DNA from: Candidatus Lernaella stagnicola
GTDB lineage: Bacteria; Lernaellota; Lernaellaia; Lernaellales; Lernaellaceae
NCBI GenBank assembly: GCA_030765525.1
Contig: JAVCCK010000042.1
Span: 62,001-126,000 of the forward strand
DNA length: 64,000 bases
Direction of reading: 5' to 3'
Shown here: piece after piece, positions 23,295 to 32,404 of the stretch
Layout: each line of letters begins with the position of its first letter
Numbering within the stretch: position 1 is the first letter of the stretch
Position numbers and translations under genes: made by a program
Notes under the pieces: model-generated
The model's database searches: none
Seen by the model: only the letters and a program-made list of their open reading frames with translations
Told to the model about the DNA's origin: nothing

Positions 23295-25499
23295 TCACTC
23301 ACAGCTTTCGCCGGTGTCCCGCCAGGCTAGGGCCGTGCCATCGCCGATGGAAATGGTATCTTGCGCGCGACCGGTCCAGTAAGCGCTTGTCAGGCCTTGC
23401 ATTGGCCACGTCACGCGGCCGGCCTTGCTGCCGTAGCTGCGCTCGAGCATCCAAGGTCCCATGGCAAACTGCATCGACCCGGGCACGCGCCACTTCATCG
23501 GTAGATAGTCGACCGCTCGGGGCAATTCGTCTTCGATCCAGCCCTCAAAGAGGACGATGCCGAACAGTGTCACTTCTTCGGTACACATTGCGATTTCTTC
23601 CTCCGTCGGCCATTCGACTTCCACGTTGAAGTCCGGCGGTGGATCGGAATGCAGCAGAACCGGGTAGTTGCGGCGTGGATCGAATTTGTTTTCCGGCCCG
23701 GCCTGGTACTGTTCGGTTTGTGACAACACATCGACCATCTCGGCCACAAATGGGTCCAGGTCGGGGTCGATGTCGGAGTCGACCATGTAGTCGTACAACA
23801 CGCCGAAAAAGGCGTCGCCTTGACCGGCGACTTCTTTGCTTTTTATCTCCTCGAATATCGCCGTACCCATCTGGTTCCAGAAATCCGGGAACTCGGCCGG
23901 ATCGACCCGCGCCTGGAGGTTCCACAGTGTCGGGTAAATCAGCGATGGGGCGAAGGTCGGTCGGCACCACTTCGGACTAAAGAACGAGCCCATCGTGTTG
24001 ATGATGGGCCAGAACTCCATTTCCGCCATCATCTGGTCAACGAAGTGCAGGTATTGGTTGTCACCCGTCACGTAATGCGCCGCCAGGGCCCACTGGACCA
24101 TAAAGGCGATATCCCCACCGCGAACGCCCGGAGCCAGAATCCAGGCGATCGGCACTTCGGCATCGGCGTCGATTCGCTGAGTCAGCGCGAGAAACTTGAG
24201 CATGAATTCCAACGGCTTTGCGGCGTCCAAATCGAAGGCCGGCTCGGTGATCTCCATTGGCGGACCGTCCGGGCAACTGGCGTCAAACGAATCCATGTGG
24301 GCCGGGCTCGGCTGCTCCATCACGTAAGCGACGATCGTATCGATTTCAGTCAGATCGATATCGCCCGGATCCAACAAGAGCCGCCCTCCGGACAAATATT
24401 GGGTCACAAAGGCCCGCAATATCGCGTTGGACTGCAGGTTGATGATCCGCATCTTCTTCAAGCGGTTGATCGTGCAGGGGAGCGCTTCGTTGACGAGCCC
24501 ACGCAAACGGTTCGCCTCGGCATCGTCGCCAAGCATGTCGTAAGCGAGCATGATCCCCGGCAGGCTGCGTACGTGCATGTCCCGCGAGGCGTCACCCTGC
24601 CACACCGGCCACACGTCCCGGTGTACGCCCAAAATCTCCACACCTTCGGTGTAATAGGACGGCAGGCGGTCGAGAATCGCCTGGGAAAGCGGATACGTGA
24701 AGTGTCCGGAATCGGGGTCCGAGTAATGGCCGATCGCCTTCCCCGGATGGCCAACCGCATAGATGCCGTCGTCCTGAAGCATGGCAAAATGGCTGCGCGC
24801 CAGAAATCCGGGGATCTCCGTGACCTCGTAAAAGAACATCATCGAGTCGAACTTATCGAGCATTCGCAAATAGTCCGCCCCGGTTCCGGTCTCTTGGTAA
24901 CGCGCGGCGGCTGAACCCAGAACCATCCCGCTCCACCCAGAGGCGTCGCCGTAGCCGTTGTAACGCTCGAATATTGCCGGGTCGCTCCACACTTCCTCCG
25001 GCGTTCCGGGGGCGATGGGGATCGTCGTGTAACGATCCGAGTGCTGCCCTTCCATGTTCAGATAAAGGTCGTAATACCGGTCGTACCAGTACATCTGTTC
25101 GAGCATTGGGGCCGGATTGGAGGCCCAATCGTCTTCACCAGCGTCCCAGATTTCGCACGAGTGCTTGGTGTCGCCGATGCAACTGGTCTCGCGATAGATG
25201 GCGCAAGAGGTCATCGTGGCGGGTAGCTGCGACTCGTTTGCCTCGGGCCAGATGGCTTTGAATCTGGGCACGTTGGGGTAGGGAATATCGTCATCGTCAT
25301 CATCGTCATCATCGTTGTCATCGTCGTCATCGTCATCATCGTCGTCATCGGTGGCGTCGTCATCCACGGCGTCATCGTCGGCGACGTTGTCATCGTCGGC
25401 CGCGTCGTCATCGTCGGCCGCGTCGTCCGCGCAGGAAAACAGGCAGGCCGAAAAAAGGCACAGCACGATGAAAAACACGGCCGGGAAGGAACTTTTCAT
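23295..25499 (-). CDS. Asp-tract lipoprotein, 734 aa
   Basis: Signal peptide with lipobox LFSC (Cys about 23) followed at once by a 50-residue tract of Asp with some Ala/Val/Asn. The mature region (residues 75-734) is of unknown family and reads as a mostly helical enzyme-like or toroid domain (SGWSGMVLGSAAARYQETG; RSLPGIMLAYDMLGDDAEAN; FMVQWALAAHYVTGDNQYLH). It is likely surface or periplasmic. GGAG stands 7-10 nt upstream of the ATG. Its stop codon is 3 nt from the IS remnant, so the C-terminus could have been trimmed. Confidence 0.75.
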   Translation of the reverse strand: MKSSFPAVFFIVLCLFSACLFSCADDAADDDDAADDDNVADDDAVDDDATDDDDDDDDDDDNDDDDDDDDDIPYPNVPRFKAIWPEANESQLPATMTSCAIYRETSCIGDTKHSCEIWDAGEDDWASNPAPMLEQMYWYDRYYDLYLNMEGQHSDRYTTIPIAPGTPEEVWSDPAIFERYNGYGDASGWSGMVLGSAAARYQETGTGADYLRMLDKFDSMMFFYEVTEIPGFLARSHFAMLQDDGIYAVGHPGKAIGHYSDPDSGHFTYPLSQAILDRLPSYYTEGVEILGVHRDVWPVWQGDASRDMHVRSLPGIMLAYDMLGDDAEANRLRGLVNEALPCTINRLKKMRIINLQSNAILRAFVTQYLSGGRLLLDPGDIDLTEIDTIVAYVMEQPSPAHMDSFDASCPDGPPMEITEPAFDLDAAKPLEFMLKFLALTQRIDADAEVPIAWILAPGVRGGDIAFMVQWALAAHYVTGDNQYLHFVDQMMAEMEFWPIINTMGSFFSPKWCRPTFAPSLIYPTLWNLQARVDPAEFPDFWNQMGTAIFEEIKSKEVAGQGDAFFGVLYDYMVDSDIDPDLDPFVAEMVDVLSQTEQYQAGPENKFDPRRNYPVLLHSDPPPDFNVEVEWPTEEEIAMCTEEVTLFGIVLFEGWIEDELPRAVDYLPMKWRVPGSMQFAMGPWMLERSYGSKAGRVTWPMQGLTSAYWTGRAQDTISIGDGTALAWRDTGESCE

Positions 25500-25872
25500 T
25501 TTTCACTCCGATCACGAGGATGGCATTCAGAAGGGCACTATGCCACAAACCACCGCGCCATCAAGGGCGACCCGCGTCCATGGTCAGCGGGTAATCGGAC
25601 AAAACCGACATATTGAAGGGCTGGAAGAAAACCGCGTAATCCAGTGGGTAAAACCGGGACACGTAACAAGTGCATGTCCCTGGGTTTTCCCGGGCGATTT
25701 CAGCACTGGACCTTGTCCGGCCCTCACCCTGGCTCGCAGCCGTCCCTCTCCCTGAGGGCAATTTAATAAATTGCACTTAAATTCCTCTTAAATTCCTGGT
25801 GTCGCTTAAATTCCTCCTTAAATTCCTCAAGTATGGGTGTCCATTAAATTCTCTATATTCGGAGACATAGCC
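25500..25872. repeat. Repeat cluster before the NAD(P)-binding cassette
   Basis: No gene. Holds one R3 palindrome (25656-25680), a CCGGCCCTCACCCTGGCT-type repeat (25714-25757, also at 28468-28505), several TTAAATTCCT iterations (25778-25830) and two degenerate R4 copies (25795-25812 and 25828-25851). Confidence 0.75.
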
Positions 25873-26610
25873 ATGCCCACGCAGCAGACAGTTCTTCTCG
25901 TCGGCGGAACAGGACGCACCGGCAGACGCGTCCTCGAGCAGCTTCTGGGTCGAGGCGTCAATGTACGCGCCATCGTGCGATCTCGCGAGAAGCTCCCACC
26001 GGGAGCCGCAGAAAATCCTAACCTCACGGTCATTGAGGCCAGCTTGCTTTCACTGAATGATGAGGAGCTCCAGCGCCATGTTCGTGGGTGCGACGCTGTG
26101 ATCTCGTGCCTTGGTCACGTTCTCTCATTCAAGGGCCTCTTTGGACCGCCGCGCGATCTCGTCACACAGGCTGCCACCGTGTTGTGCCGAGCGGCCGAAG
26201 CGCTAAAACCCGCAACCCCGATCAAGTTCATCCTCATGAGCAGCGTCTCGGTCCATCGCCCTGGGGGCCTCGACAAGCGCCGTGGATGGTTCGAGCAGGC
26301 CTTCGTGCGGACGCTTTGCATCGTGCTCCCGCCTGCCAACGACAACCAACGGGCTGCAAACGTCCTCCATGAAAAGATCGAGAAGAGCCATCCGTTCGTG
26401 CAGTGGGTGGCGGTCCGTCCAGACACGCTCCTGGAAGGCGACATTTCCGAATACACGCTGCATGATGGCCTCGTGAGCAGTCTCTTTAAGCCGGATTCCA
26501 CGAATATGGCCAATGTCGCGCACTTCATGTGCGAACTGGCGACGAACCCGGAGACATGGGAAGGGTGGAAGGGAAGGCTGCCTGTGATCACCAACGCTAC
26601 CGCAATGTAA
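25873..26610 (+). CDS. NAD(P)-binding protein, atypical SDR (NmrA-like)
   Basis: 245 aa. The N-terminus is a Rossmann dinucleotide-binding motif (VLLVGGTGRTGRRVLEQLL) followed by VRAIVRSREKL, a pattern that favours NADP. CDAVISCLGH and FILMSSVSVHRPGG fit the atypical SDR/NmrA fold, which often has regulatory or reductase roles; the YxxxK pair is not evident. Substrate is unknown. The ATG at 25873 is preceded by GGAG at 9 nt. It is flanked by R4/R3 repeats on both sides, as a stand-alone cassette. Confidence 0.82.
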   Translation: MPTQQTVLLVGGTGRTGRRVLEQLLGRGVNVRAIVRSREKLPPGAAENPNLTVIEASLLSLNDEELQRHVRGCDAVISCLGHVLSFKGLFGPPRDLVTQAATVLCRAAEALKPATPIKFILMSSVSVHRPGGLDKRRGWFEQAFVRTLCIVLPPANDNQRAANVLHEKIEKSHPFVQWVAVRPDTLLEGDISEYTLHDGLVSSLFKPDSTNMANVAHFMCELATNPETWEGWKGRLPVITNATAM

Positions 26611-26621
26611 ATTTCCATCCA

Positions 26622-26760
26622 TCCAGGTAAAACCGGGTCATGTATTTGTAGATACTTCAGTCGGTAAAAACAGGGACATGTACTTGTTACGTGTCCCGTT
26701 TTTGGCCAGTTATGGTTGTCCCTTAATTTATGTCTTAAATTATGTAACATTGAGAGCCGT
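26622..26760. repeat. R3 and R4 repeats between two cassettes
   Basis: A degenerate R3 half-site (26629-26648), a complete R3 palindrome (26673-26697), and an R4-like stretch (26709-26745, TTATGGTTGTCCCTTAATTT). Confidence 0.7.
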
Positions 26761-26840
26761 TTGACACACATGTAAAAAACTAGGGAACTAATGGATATAA
26801 AACTTGTTTTATTTTTATCTAGTTATCGAAAGGAGGATAA

Positions 26841-27191
26841 GCGACATCTAAGTATTCCCTTCAACAACTGACCGATTACAATTGTCAGTCTGAAATAACG
26901 GCCGAACTGGAGAAATTCCTGAAGGCGGATGGCACTTTTAGCGCTCATTACCTTGAGGAATTGTTTGGGTTTTCAGGAATGGCGGCGCAATTTGTCACAA
27001 CTTCGGTGATCTTGATTGTCGCTCGTAAGGCGGATTCCGAAGAAGTAAGGTCACTCCTAGACTATTTCGATGGATATTCAGGTAGCTTTCGTTATGAAGC
27101 CATATCGACGAAAATATCGATTAACGTCACGGCAATGTTGATCTACGACGAAGCATACAAAATGGCTCGCGTCTTACTCCAACGACCTTAG
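26841..27191 (+). pseudogene. Hypothetical cassette protein lacking a usable start codon
   Basis: The frame is open from 26841 and reads like real protein (SKYSLQQLTDYNCQSEITAE; LEKFLKADGTFSAHYLEELF; VILIVARKADSEEV). A perfect AAAGGAGG lies at 26829-26836, but the codon at the right distance (26844) is ACA and the frame closes at 26838. The first in-frame ATG/TTG/GTG codon is the TTG at 26961, 40 codons in. Either the start was mutated or a rare start is used. Function is unknown; composition is AT-rich. Confidence 0.5.
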
Positions 27192-27210
27192 GGAATTCGC
27201 GGGACACTCG

Positions 27211-27830
27211 TAACCGCGTGAGTCAAGGGCCTTCCTCAAAAACCTCTTCTAGTGGCAGGATTTCCGGGGACAGTATTCTCAATTATCGAACACATCGTTT
27301 GCTCCGTCGAAAGGCCCGTTCCTCGGCGAATGACATCGATGAAGGAAATCTACGTTGGTGCGGGCGGAACATGCGAATTTCGCGCCTCTGGTCGTGTGGG
27401 CGCAAGGCTGTACTTTCAAGCCCTCACGCTCGGGTAAAACCGGGACACGTAACAAGTACATGTCCCTTTTTCGCATTTTGTTTTTGGATTCCCGCCTACG
27501 CGGGAATGACGTACTCTTTTATTTTTGTTTTCCTGCCTCGTCGGGAATGGCGGGACCAAAGGATGCATAAGCGGCGGCGTCCGTCGTGCCAACAATTCTT
27601 CTTTCGTCATCCCCGCGCAGGCGGGGATCCAGACCAAACCACCCCGGAAAGAACCGGGACACGTAACAAGTACATGTCCCTGGGTTTCCCCAGGCTGAGC
27701 CTGGACCCAAAACCGCATGCGTCTGACGAGGTTGTCGTCACCACGACCGCGCCCGCTGGTCGCTCTTCGAGCGTCGTGAAAACTGTCCATAGAAGAGGCT
27801 TTCGAGGAGGGCCCTTGACTCACGCGGTTA
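27211..27830. mobile_element. 620-bp MITE-like element with 41-bp inverted repeats
   Basis: 27211-27251 and 27790-27830 are inverted copies with about five mismatches (shared core CGCGTGAGTCAAGGGCC). They enclose module G3, two R3 palindromes and other short repeats but no transposase. It may be a mobilised repeat island or a relic. Confidence 0.55.
27288..27441. repeat. Module G, copy 3 (partial)
   Basis: Shares the order of landmarks with copies 1 and 2: CTCCGTCGA near the start, GGAAATCTACGTTGGTGCGGG, CGGAACATGCGAAT, and GCGCCTCTGGTCGTG, then an R3 palindrome. Confidence 0.65.
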
Positions 27831-27874
27831 TGGGTATCCCTTAAATTATGCGTATCAAGGTTTCTTTAACAGAT

Positions 27875-28240
27875 TCAATCAAAACCGCATCTATCTAGTT
27901 CTTTCACGGTCTTAGCACCCATGATGCATCGACACTGAAGCCGGACAGAACTCATACAATCGCTCATAAATTCATCTTTAATCGCCCACTCAGCAAATGT
28001 TGCAGACCCTGCCTTCACTCCCCAACGGAGGAGATCCTTGATCAAACCATCGTCCAGATCGTCTAGATAATCAGAATCTTCCTCGATTTCCTTTATCATA
28101 ATCTTGACTGCATGTTTCAATGCAAGTTCGCACTCCTCTTCGGTGGGAGGCTCGAACCAAGAGCATCCGGAAATCACTAATAGAGAAATACACAAAGATA
28201 CTATACATGCGATTTTCGATAGCCTCCGTGTCTTGCTCAT
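27875..28240 (-). CDS. Small lipoprotein, 121 aa
   Basis: The type II signal (ACIVSLCISLLVISGC, Cys about 26) is followed by WFEPPTEEECELALKHAVKI and a helical acidic segment. The C-terminal part has Cys residues (DCMSSVRLQCRC) that could form disulphides. Function is unknown. GGTAG precedes the ATG at 28240; an upstream ATG at 28276 would lengthen the head only. AT-rich composition and flanking repeats mark it as part of the island. Confidence 0.65.
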   Translation of the reverse strand: MSKTRRLSKIACIVSLCISLLVISGCSWFEPPTEEECELALKHAVKIMIKEIEEDSDYLDDLDDGLIKDLLRWGVKAGSATFAEWAIKDEFMSDCMSSVRLQCRCIMGAKTVKELDRCGFD

Positions 28241-28660
28241 TCTACCTACCCTTCGTGCATTGGACCGTATACCCACAATAGCAATGCGGCGGTTCTGTAT
28301 TATCTTGAATATATATTATCTTGTTTACTGCATTGAATGGGGTAGGTCAACCTTTCGGCTCACCTTCGACCGGGCAAGGCCCGGCGCTAGGACCGCGTGC
28401 GTCTGACGACGTCATTGTCACCACGACCGCTCCCGCTGGTCGCTCTACGAGCCCCAGGCTGAGCCTTATCCGGCCCTCACCCTGGCTTGCAGTCGTCCCT
28501 CTCCCACAAGGAGAGGGAAACGGAAATCTCGGCGGCCTGCCTCCCCTCTCCAGGTGGGAGAGGGGCCGGGGGTGAGGGCAATTCACCGGGCCTTCTCCGG
28601 GCTACAAGCACCTCTGTCTGTTTTCTGCTAGAATGCCGGCTAGAAATACGGAGGTTCCCG
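28241..28660. repeat. Repeat cluster at the right edge of the island
   Basis: No gene. Holds an R2 copy (28370-28450), the CCGGCCCTCACCCTGGCT-type repeat (28468-28505) and two hairpins of CCCTCTCC/GGAGAGGG type (28497-28518 and 28543-28565). Confidence 0.75.
28626..28634 (+). promoter_or_regulatory. Putative extended -10 promoter of the Lcl-domain lipoprotein
   Basis: TGCTAGAAT, an extended -10 box, 26 nt before the ATG at 28661; no convincing -35 box. Confidence 0.4.
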
Positions 28661-29335
<675 letters not shown>

Positions 29336-29368
29336 TCCGCTGCCGTGGCCAAGTTCTTCTCTGCTTCG

Positions 29369-29397
29369 TTGACAACATGACTCGATTTTCATACAGA
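29369..29397 (+). promoter_or_regulatory. Putative promoter of the PHP-domain lipoprotein
   Basis: TTGACA (29369-29374), 17-nt spacer, TACAGA (29392-29397). Confidence 0.5.
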
Positions 29398-29464
29398 AAT
29401 TGAAGGATCGGTTTCGGGAAACGTGTTCCGAAACACTCACCGTGTTTATCTGAAAGGGAAGATG

Positions 29465-30697
29465 ATGTTGTCGAAACAACGTTGGATCGTTCTTTTTGTG
29501 TTTCTTTCGATGTTGCTTTTCGCGCTTCCCTTGGCATGCGACGACGACGATGATGACGACGATGACGACGATAACGATACGACGACCGACGACGACGACG
29601 ACAATGACAATGACGACAATGACGACGACGACAATGATGACGACAATAACGACACGGCGGCTGACGACGATGACGATGACGACGATGACACCGTTCTTCC
29701 TGAAGGATGCATCGCCGGAGATTTCTCGGTTTACTTCGGCATGCTTCACTCGCACTCCGCCTTTTCCGACGGGCGGGGAACGCCGCGAACGGCCTACGAG
29801 CACGCGCGCGACGAAGGCGACCTCGACGTATTCGCGTTGACCGATCACCTCGAATTGCTCTATCTGCCGATCCCGCCCGACAAGTGGGAACGGCTCCACG
29901 ACATCGCCGACGAATTCTACGAGCCGGGGTCCTACGTAAGCCTGGTCGGCTTCGAGTACAGCAGCGCTTTCGACCTGCCGACCTTCGTATCCTCCGGGCA
30001 CATCAACGTCTTTTTCTCGGACGAGATGTTCCCGATCATCATGCTCGACTACCACTACTTTTATGAACTTTTGCTGCAATGCCCCGATTGTCTGGCGCAA
30101 TTCAACCACCCCGGATACGGCGGCCAGACAAACTGGGATAACTTCGAATACGACCCCGATATGGATTCGCAAATCAACCAAATCGAACTGTCGACATGGC
30201 ACCTGGACGCTTGGCCGTTCCTTTTCGAGGCGCTGGACAAGGGTTGGCGCCTGTCGCCGACCTGGAATCAAGACAACCACGACGGCGGTTGGGGCACCGA
30301 AGACGATCACCGCACGGGCTTGTGGCTATCGGACCTGACCCGGGAATCGGTTCGCGATTGCCTGCGCGACCGGCGAACGTTTTCCACGCTCGATAAAAAC
30401 GCGTCGCTCCGCTTTCAGACCGCCGAAGGGTGTTGGATGGGCTCGGATTTGTCCGGCACGACGTTGGCCACCTTGCTTGTCGAAGCTGTCGATCCGGACG
30501 AAGGCGACGGGTTTGCATCTCTCGAGTTGTGGGGAAACGGCGAACAGCTTTTGCTTGATTTCGACTGCGCCGGAAACCAGATCTGCGAACTGGAGGATAC
30601 TCTCACGCTGAGCGGCGCCGGCGATTACGTCCTGGTCCGGGCCGTGCAAGAAGACGGCGACCTCTTGGTCTCCGCGCCGATCTGGTTCGGCCCCTAA
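29465..30697 (+). CDS. Asp-tract lipoprotein with PHP-type phosphoesterase domain
   Basis: Signal (WIVLFVFLSMLLFALPLAC, Cys about 25) is followed by about 55 residues of Asp/Asn/Thr. The catalytic domain has PHP metal motifs in order: MLHSHSAFSDGRG, FALTDHLELL, GFEYS, FNHPGYGG and QDNHDGGWG. This points to a metal-dependent hydrolase, possibly a phosphoesterase, exposed outside the cytoplasm. A beta-rich tail of about 80 residues follows. The second of two adjacent ATGs (29465) has AAGGG at better spacing than 29462. Confidence 0.88.
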   Translation: MLSKQRWIVLFVFLSMLLFALPLACDDDDDDDDDDDNDTTTDDDDDNDNDDNDDDDNDDDNNDTAADDDDDDDDDTVLPEGCIAGDFSVYFGMLHSHSAFSDGRGTPRTAYEHARDEGDLDVFALTDHLELLYLPIPPDKWERLHDIADEFYEPGSYVSLVGFEYSSAFDLPTFVSSGHINVFFSDEMFPIIMLDYHYFYELLLQCPDCLAQFNHPGYGGQTNWDNFEYDPDMDSQINQIELSTWHLDAWPFLFEALDKGWRLSPTWNQDNHDGGWGTEDDHRTGLWLSDLTRESVRDCLRDRRTFSTLDKNASLRFQTAEGCWMGSDLSGTTLATLLVEAVDPDEGDGFASLELWGNGEQLLLDFDCAGNQICELEDTLTLSGAGDYVLVRAVQEDGDLLVSAPIWFGP

Positions 30698-30743
30698 CAC
30701 CTTCCCGCGCTTCAGCGTCAGAAAACGTCGGAAAATTGTCGGC

Positions 30744-32243
30744 TCACGGCGTATCCTCCGACATCGTGCCGATGCGGTAGGCGCCGGTATTCGACGTGGC
30801 GTACAGCCAGTCCCGATCGCGGGAAAGTTCCAGCCAGCGGATTCGTTGCCCGAGGTAGACACGACGCACGACCCGCCACGTATCGATGTCGACGACGTAC
30901 AAGCGGCCGTCCAAGTAACCCCCGGCGAACAGCCGCCGATGCTTTTCGTCGAAAGCCAAATAGCGGATGCCGCGCGCCAATTTCAGGCGTCGCGTTTCGC
31001 GCCATGTGTCCATGTCGAATTCGTGTATCGTGCCGCTGGTGAATGACGACACGAACAGCCTGCGTCCCGGCACGTCGGCCGCCATACGCAACGAGTACCC
31101 CAGTTTGAGGAAACGTTTCGGCTCGCCGGTATCGAGGTCCAACACCCGCAGCCGCGCGATCGATGAGGTGATCAGCGCTCGGCCGAGCGGGTCGATCACC
31201 AAGCCTTGCTGGCCCGCTTTGTCATAGGTGCGCACCGGTTCGAGCGTAGCCTCGTCCACAACGCGAATGTGCATGTCGTGCTCGTTGAGCAGGTACAGCG
31301 AGCCGCCGTCGGCATCGTAGGCAAGCTGCGTAACGCGCTCGACGTCGAGGATCTTTTCGCGCGAGAACGTCAGGCTGTCGGTCGCCAACTCGACGAGACG
31401 GTGTTCATCGAAATCGCCGACGAAGGCCTTGCGCCGCTTGCAATCGACCACGGCATTGTCGAAGGCTTTGCCCCACTGAAGGCGGCGGAATTCCCGATCC
31501 TTATCCACGACGAAAAGCCCGCGATGACTACCGATCAGTACACGATCGCCGCGGCAATCCGGGGCCACAAACTGCAGGCAGCAACCCACGGCGTCGGGAA
31601 GTTCCTGCCGGAGATCGGCGTGAGTGAAGATGGCCTCGACGCCGTCTTGGGCGAGAATGTCGGGGATGTCCCCCGTCGGGTTCATGACGTAAAACACGCC
31701 GACCCGCGCCCCGAGCAACATCACGGCAAAAAACCCGAGCAGCGCCAGGCGCGGCAATCGCGACTCCACCCAAAACCGTGTCACGAACAGCACGAGTGCC
31801 GTGCCCACGACGCCGAGCAACGCCAAATGGCCGCCCAGCAGCAGCGCCATGAAGCCGAGGATGCCGATCATCACGAGCCATGGCGCTCGGGCGAAGCGGG
31901 TGCGATAAATCACGACGGCGGCGGTGCCGCCTACGACGATGAATCCCAGGGTGTATTTCGGGTCGATCATCCAAACCAGGAAGATCGCCGGCACGAGGTA
32001 CAGCACCAACGCGACGTAATAACCGATGCGCAACACCAAAAACGCTCTCGGTGCGCGACTGGCAGTATAAAAACGCAACGCGAGCAACGCGGCGAGGATT
32101 ACCAGACTCCACGGCAACTGCTCGATCAGCAGGTACGCGCTAGCCGGGAAAAAGTGCGCCCCGTATACGACAAGCGCTGTCAGGGCCAAGCCTGCCAGAG
32201 TGAGAGGATCGCGTCGGCGATGTTTTTTTACCGTGTCGTTCAT
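30744..32243 (-). CDS. Membrane protein with C-terminal propeller
   Basis: The first about 190 residues contain five to six transmembrane helices (LAGLALTALVVYGAHFF; LVLRIGYYVALVLYLVPAIF; YTLGFIVVGGTAAVVIY; VMIGILGFMALLLGGHLALL). The remaining 300 residues are a YVTN-type seven-bladed-like propeller (VIDPLGRALITSSIARLRVL; VDIDTWRVVRRVYLGQRI). Function is unknown; it may sense or bind at the cell surface. No clear Shine-Dalgarno site; GGCGG precedes the ATG. Confidence 0.78.
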   Translation of the reverse strand: MNDTVKKHRRRDPLTLAGLALTALVVYGAHFFPASAYLLIEQLPWSLVILAALLALRFYTASRAPRAFLVLRIGYYVALVLYLVPAIFLVWMIDPKYTLGFIVVGGTAAVVIYRTRFARAPWLVMIGILGFMALLLGGHLALLGVVGTALVLFVTRFWVESRLPRLALLGFFAVMLLGARVGVFYVMNPTGDIPDILAQDGVEAIFTHADLRQELPDAVGCCLQFVAPDCRGDRVLIGSHRGLFVVDKDREFRRLQWGKAFDNAVVDCKRRKAFVGDFDEHRLVELATDSLTFSREKILDVERVTQLAYDADGGSLYLLNEHDMHIRVVDEATLEPVRTYDKAGQQGLVIDPLGRALITSSIARLRVLDLDTGEPKRFLKLGYSLRMAADVPGRRLFVSSFTSGTIHEFDMDTWRETRRLKLARGIRYLAFDEKHRRLFAGGYLDGRLYVVDIDTWRVVRRVYLGQRIRWLELSRDRDWLYATSNTGAYRIGTMSEDTP

Positions 32244-32369
32244 GGGCCGCCGTGTTTCTTCGAGACGCCTGCGACTTCATAACACCCTGCTCGCGGCAAG
32301 ACAAGAAAGCCGGCGATCCGCGTGGCGTTGGGCGCCGGTACGTTTCTTCATAAAAAAGAGCCCGGCCCG

Positions 32370-32397
32370 TTGCGCATTCCGTTTCACTTGGTACGTT
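32370..32397 (+). promoter_or_regulatory. Putative promoter of the sulfatase-fold gene
   Basis: TTGCGC (32370-32375), 16-nt spacer, TACGTT (32392-32397), then 7 nt to the ATG at 32405. No Shine-Dalgarno site; the mRNA is probably leaderless. Confidence 0.5.
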
Positions 32398-32404
32398 ACG
32401 GTTC

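Larger units (their letters stand above)
27192..27874. repeat. Repeat-only region including an inverted-repeat element
   Basis: No gene. From left to right: left 41-bp inverted repeat (27211-27251), R4 remnant (27265-27287), module G copy 3 (27288-27441), R3 (27442-27466), two inverted CCCGCxxxxGCGGG-type repeats (27487-27510 and 27606-27632), R3 (27656-27680), R2 (27712-27773), right inverted repeat (27790-27830) and R4 (27829-27850). Confidence 0.8.

Noticed and set aside
25280-25440. Possible CRISPR-like or satellite array from regular GAC/GAT repeats
   Set aside because: Repeats are in-frame triplets inside a lipoprotein gene without spacers.
25315-25755. Ser-rich frames opposite Asp tracts
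   Set aside because: Poly-Ser on the complementary strand is the reverse reading of GAC/GAT repeats; the same applies near 28.5-28.9, 29.4-29.7, 54.1-54.5 and 60.6 kb.
27219-27844. Open frames on both strands beginning MSQGPSSK
   Set aside because: They come from the inverted repeats at 27211-27251 and 27790-27830 and run through REP-like repeats; no ribosome site and no protein-like composition.
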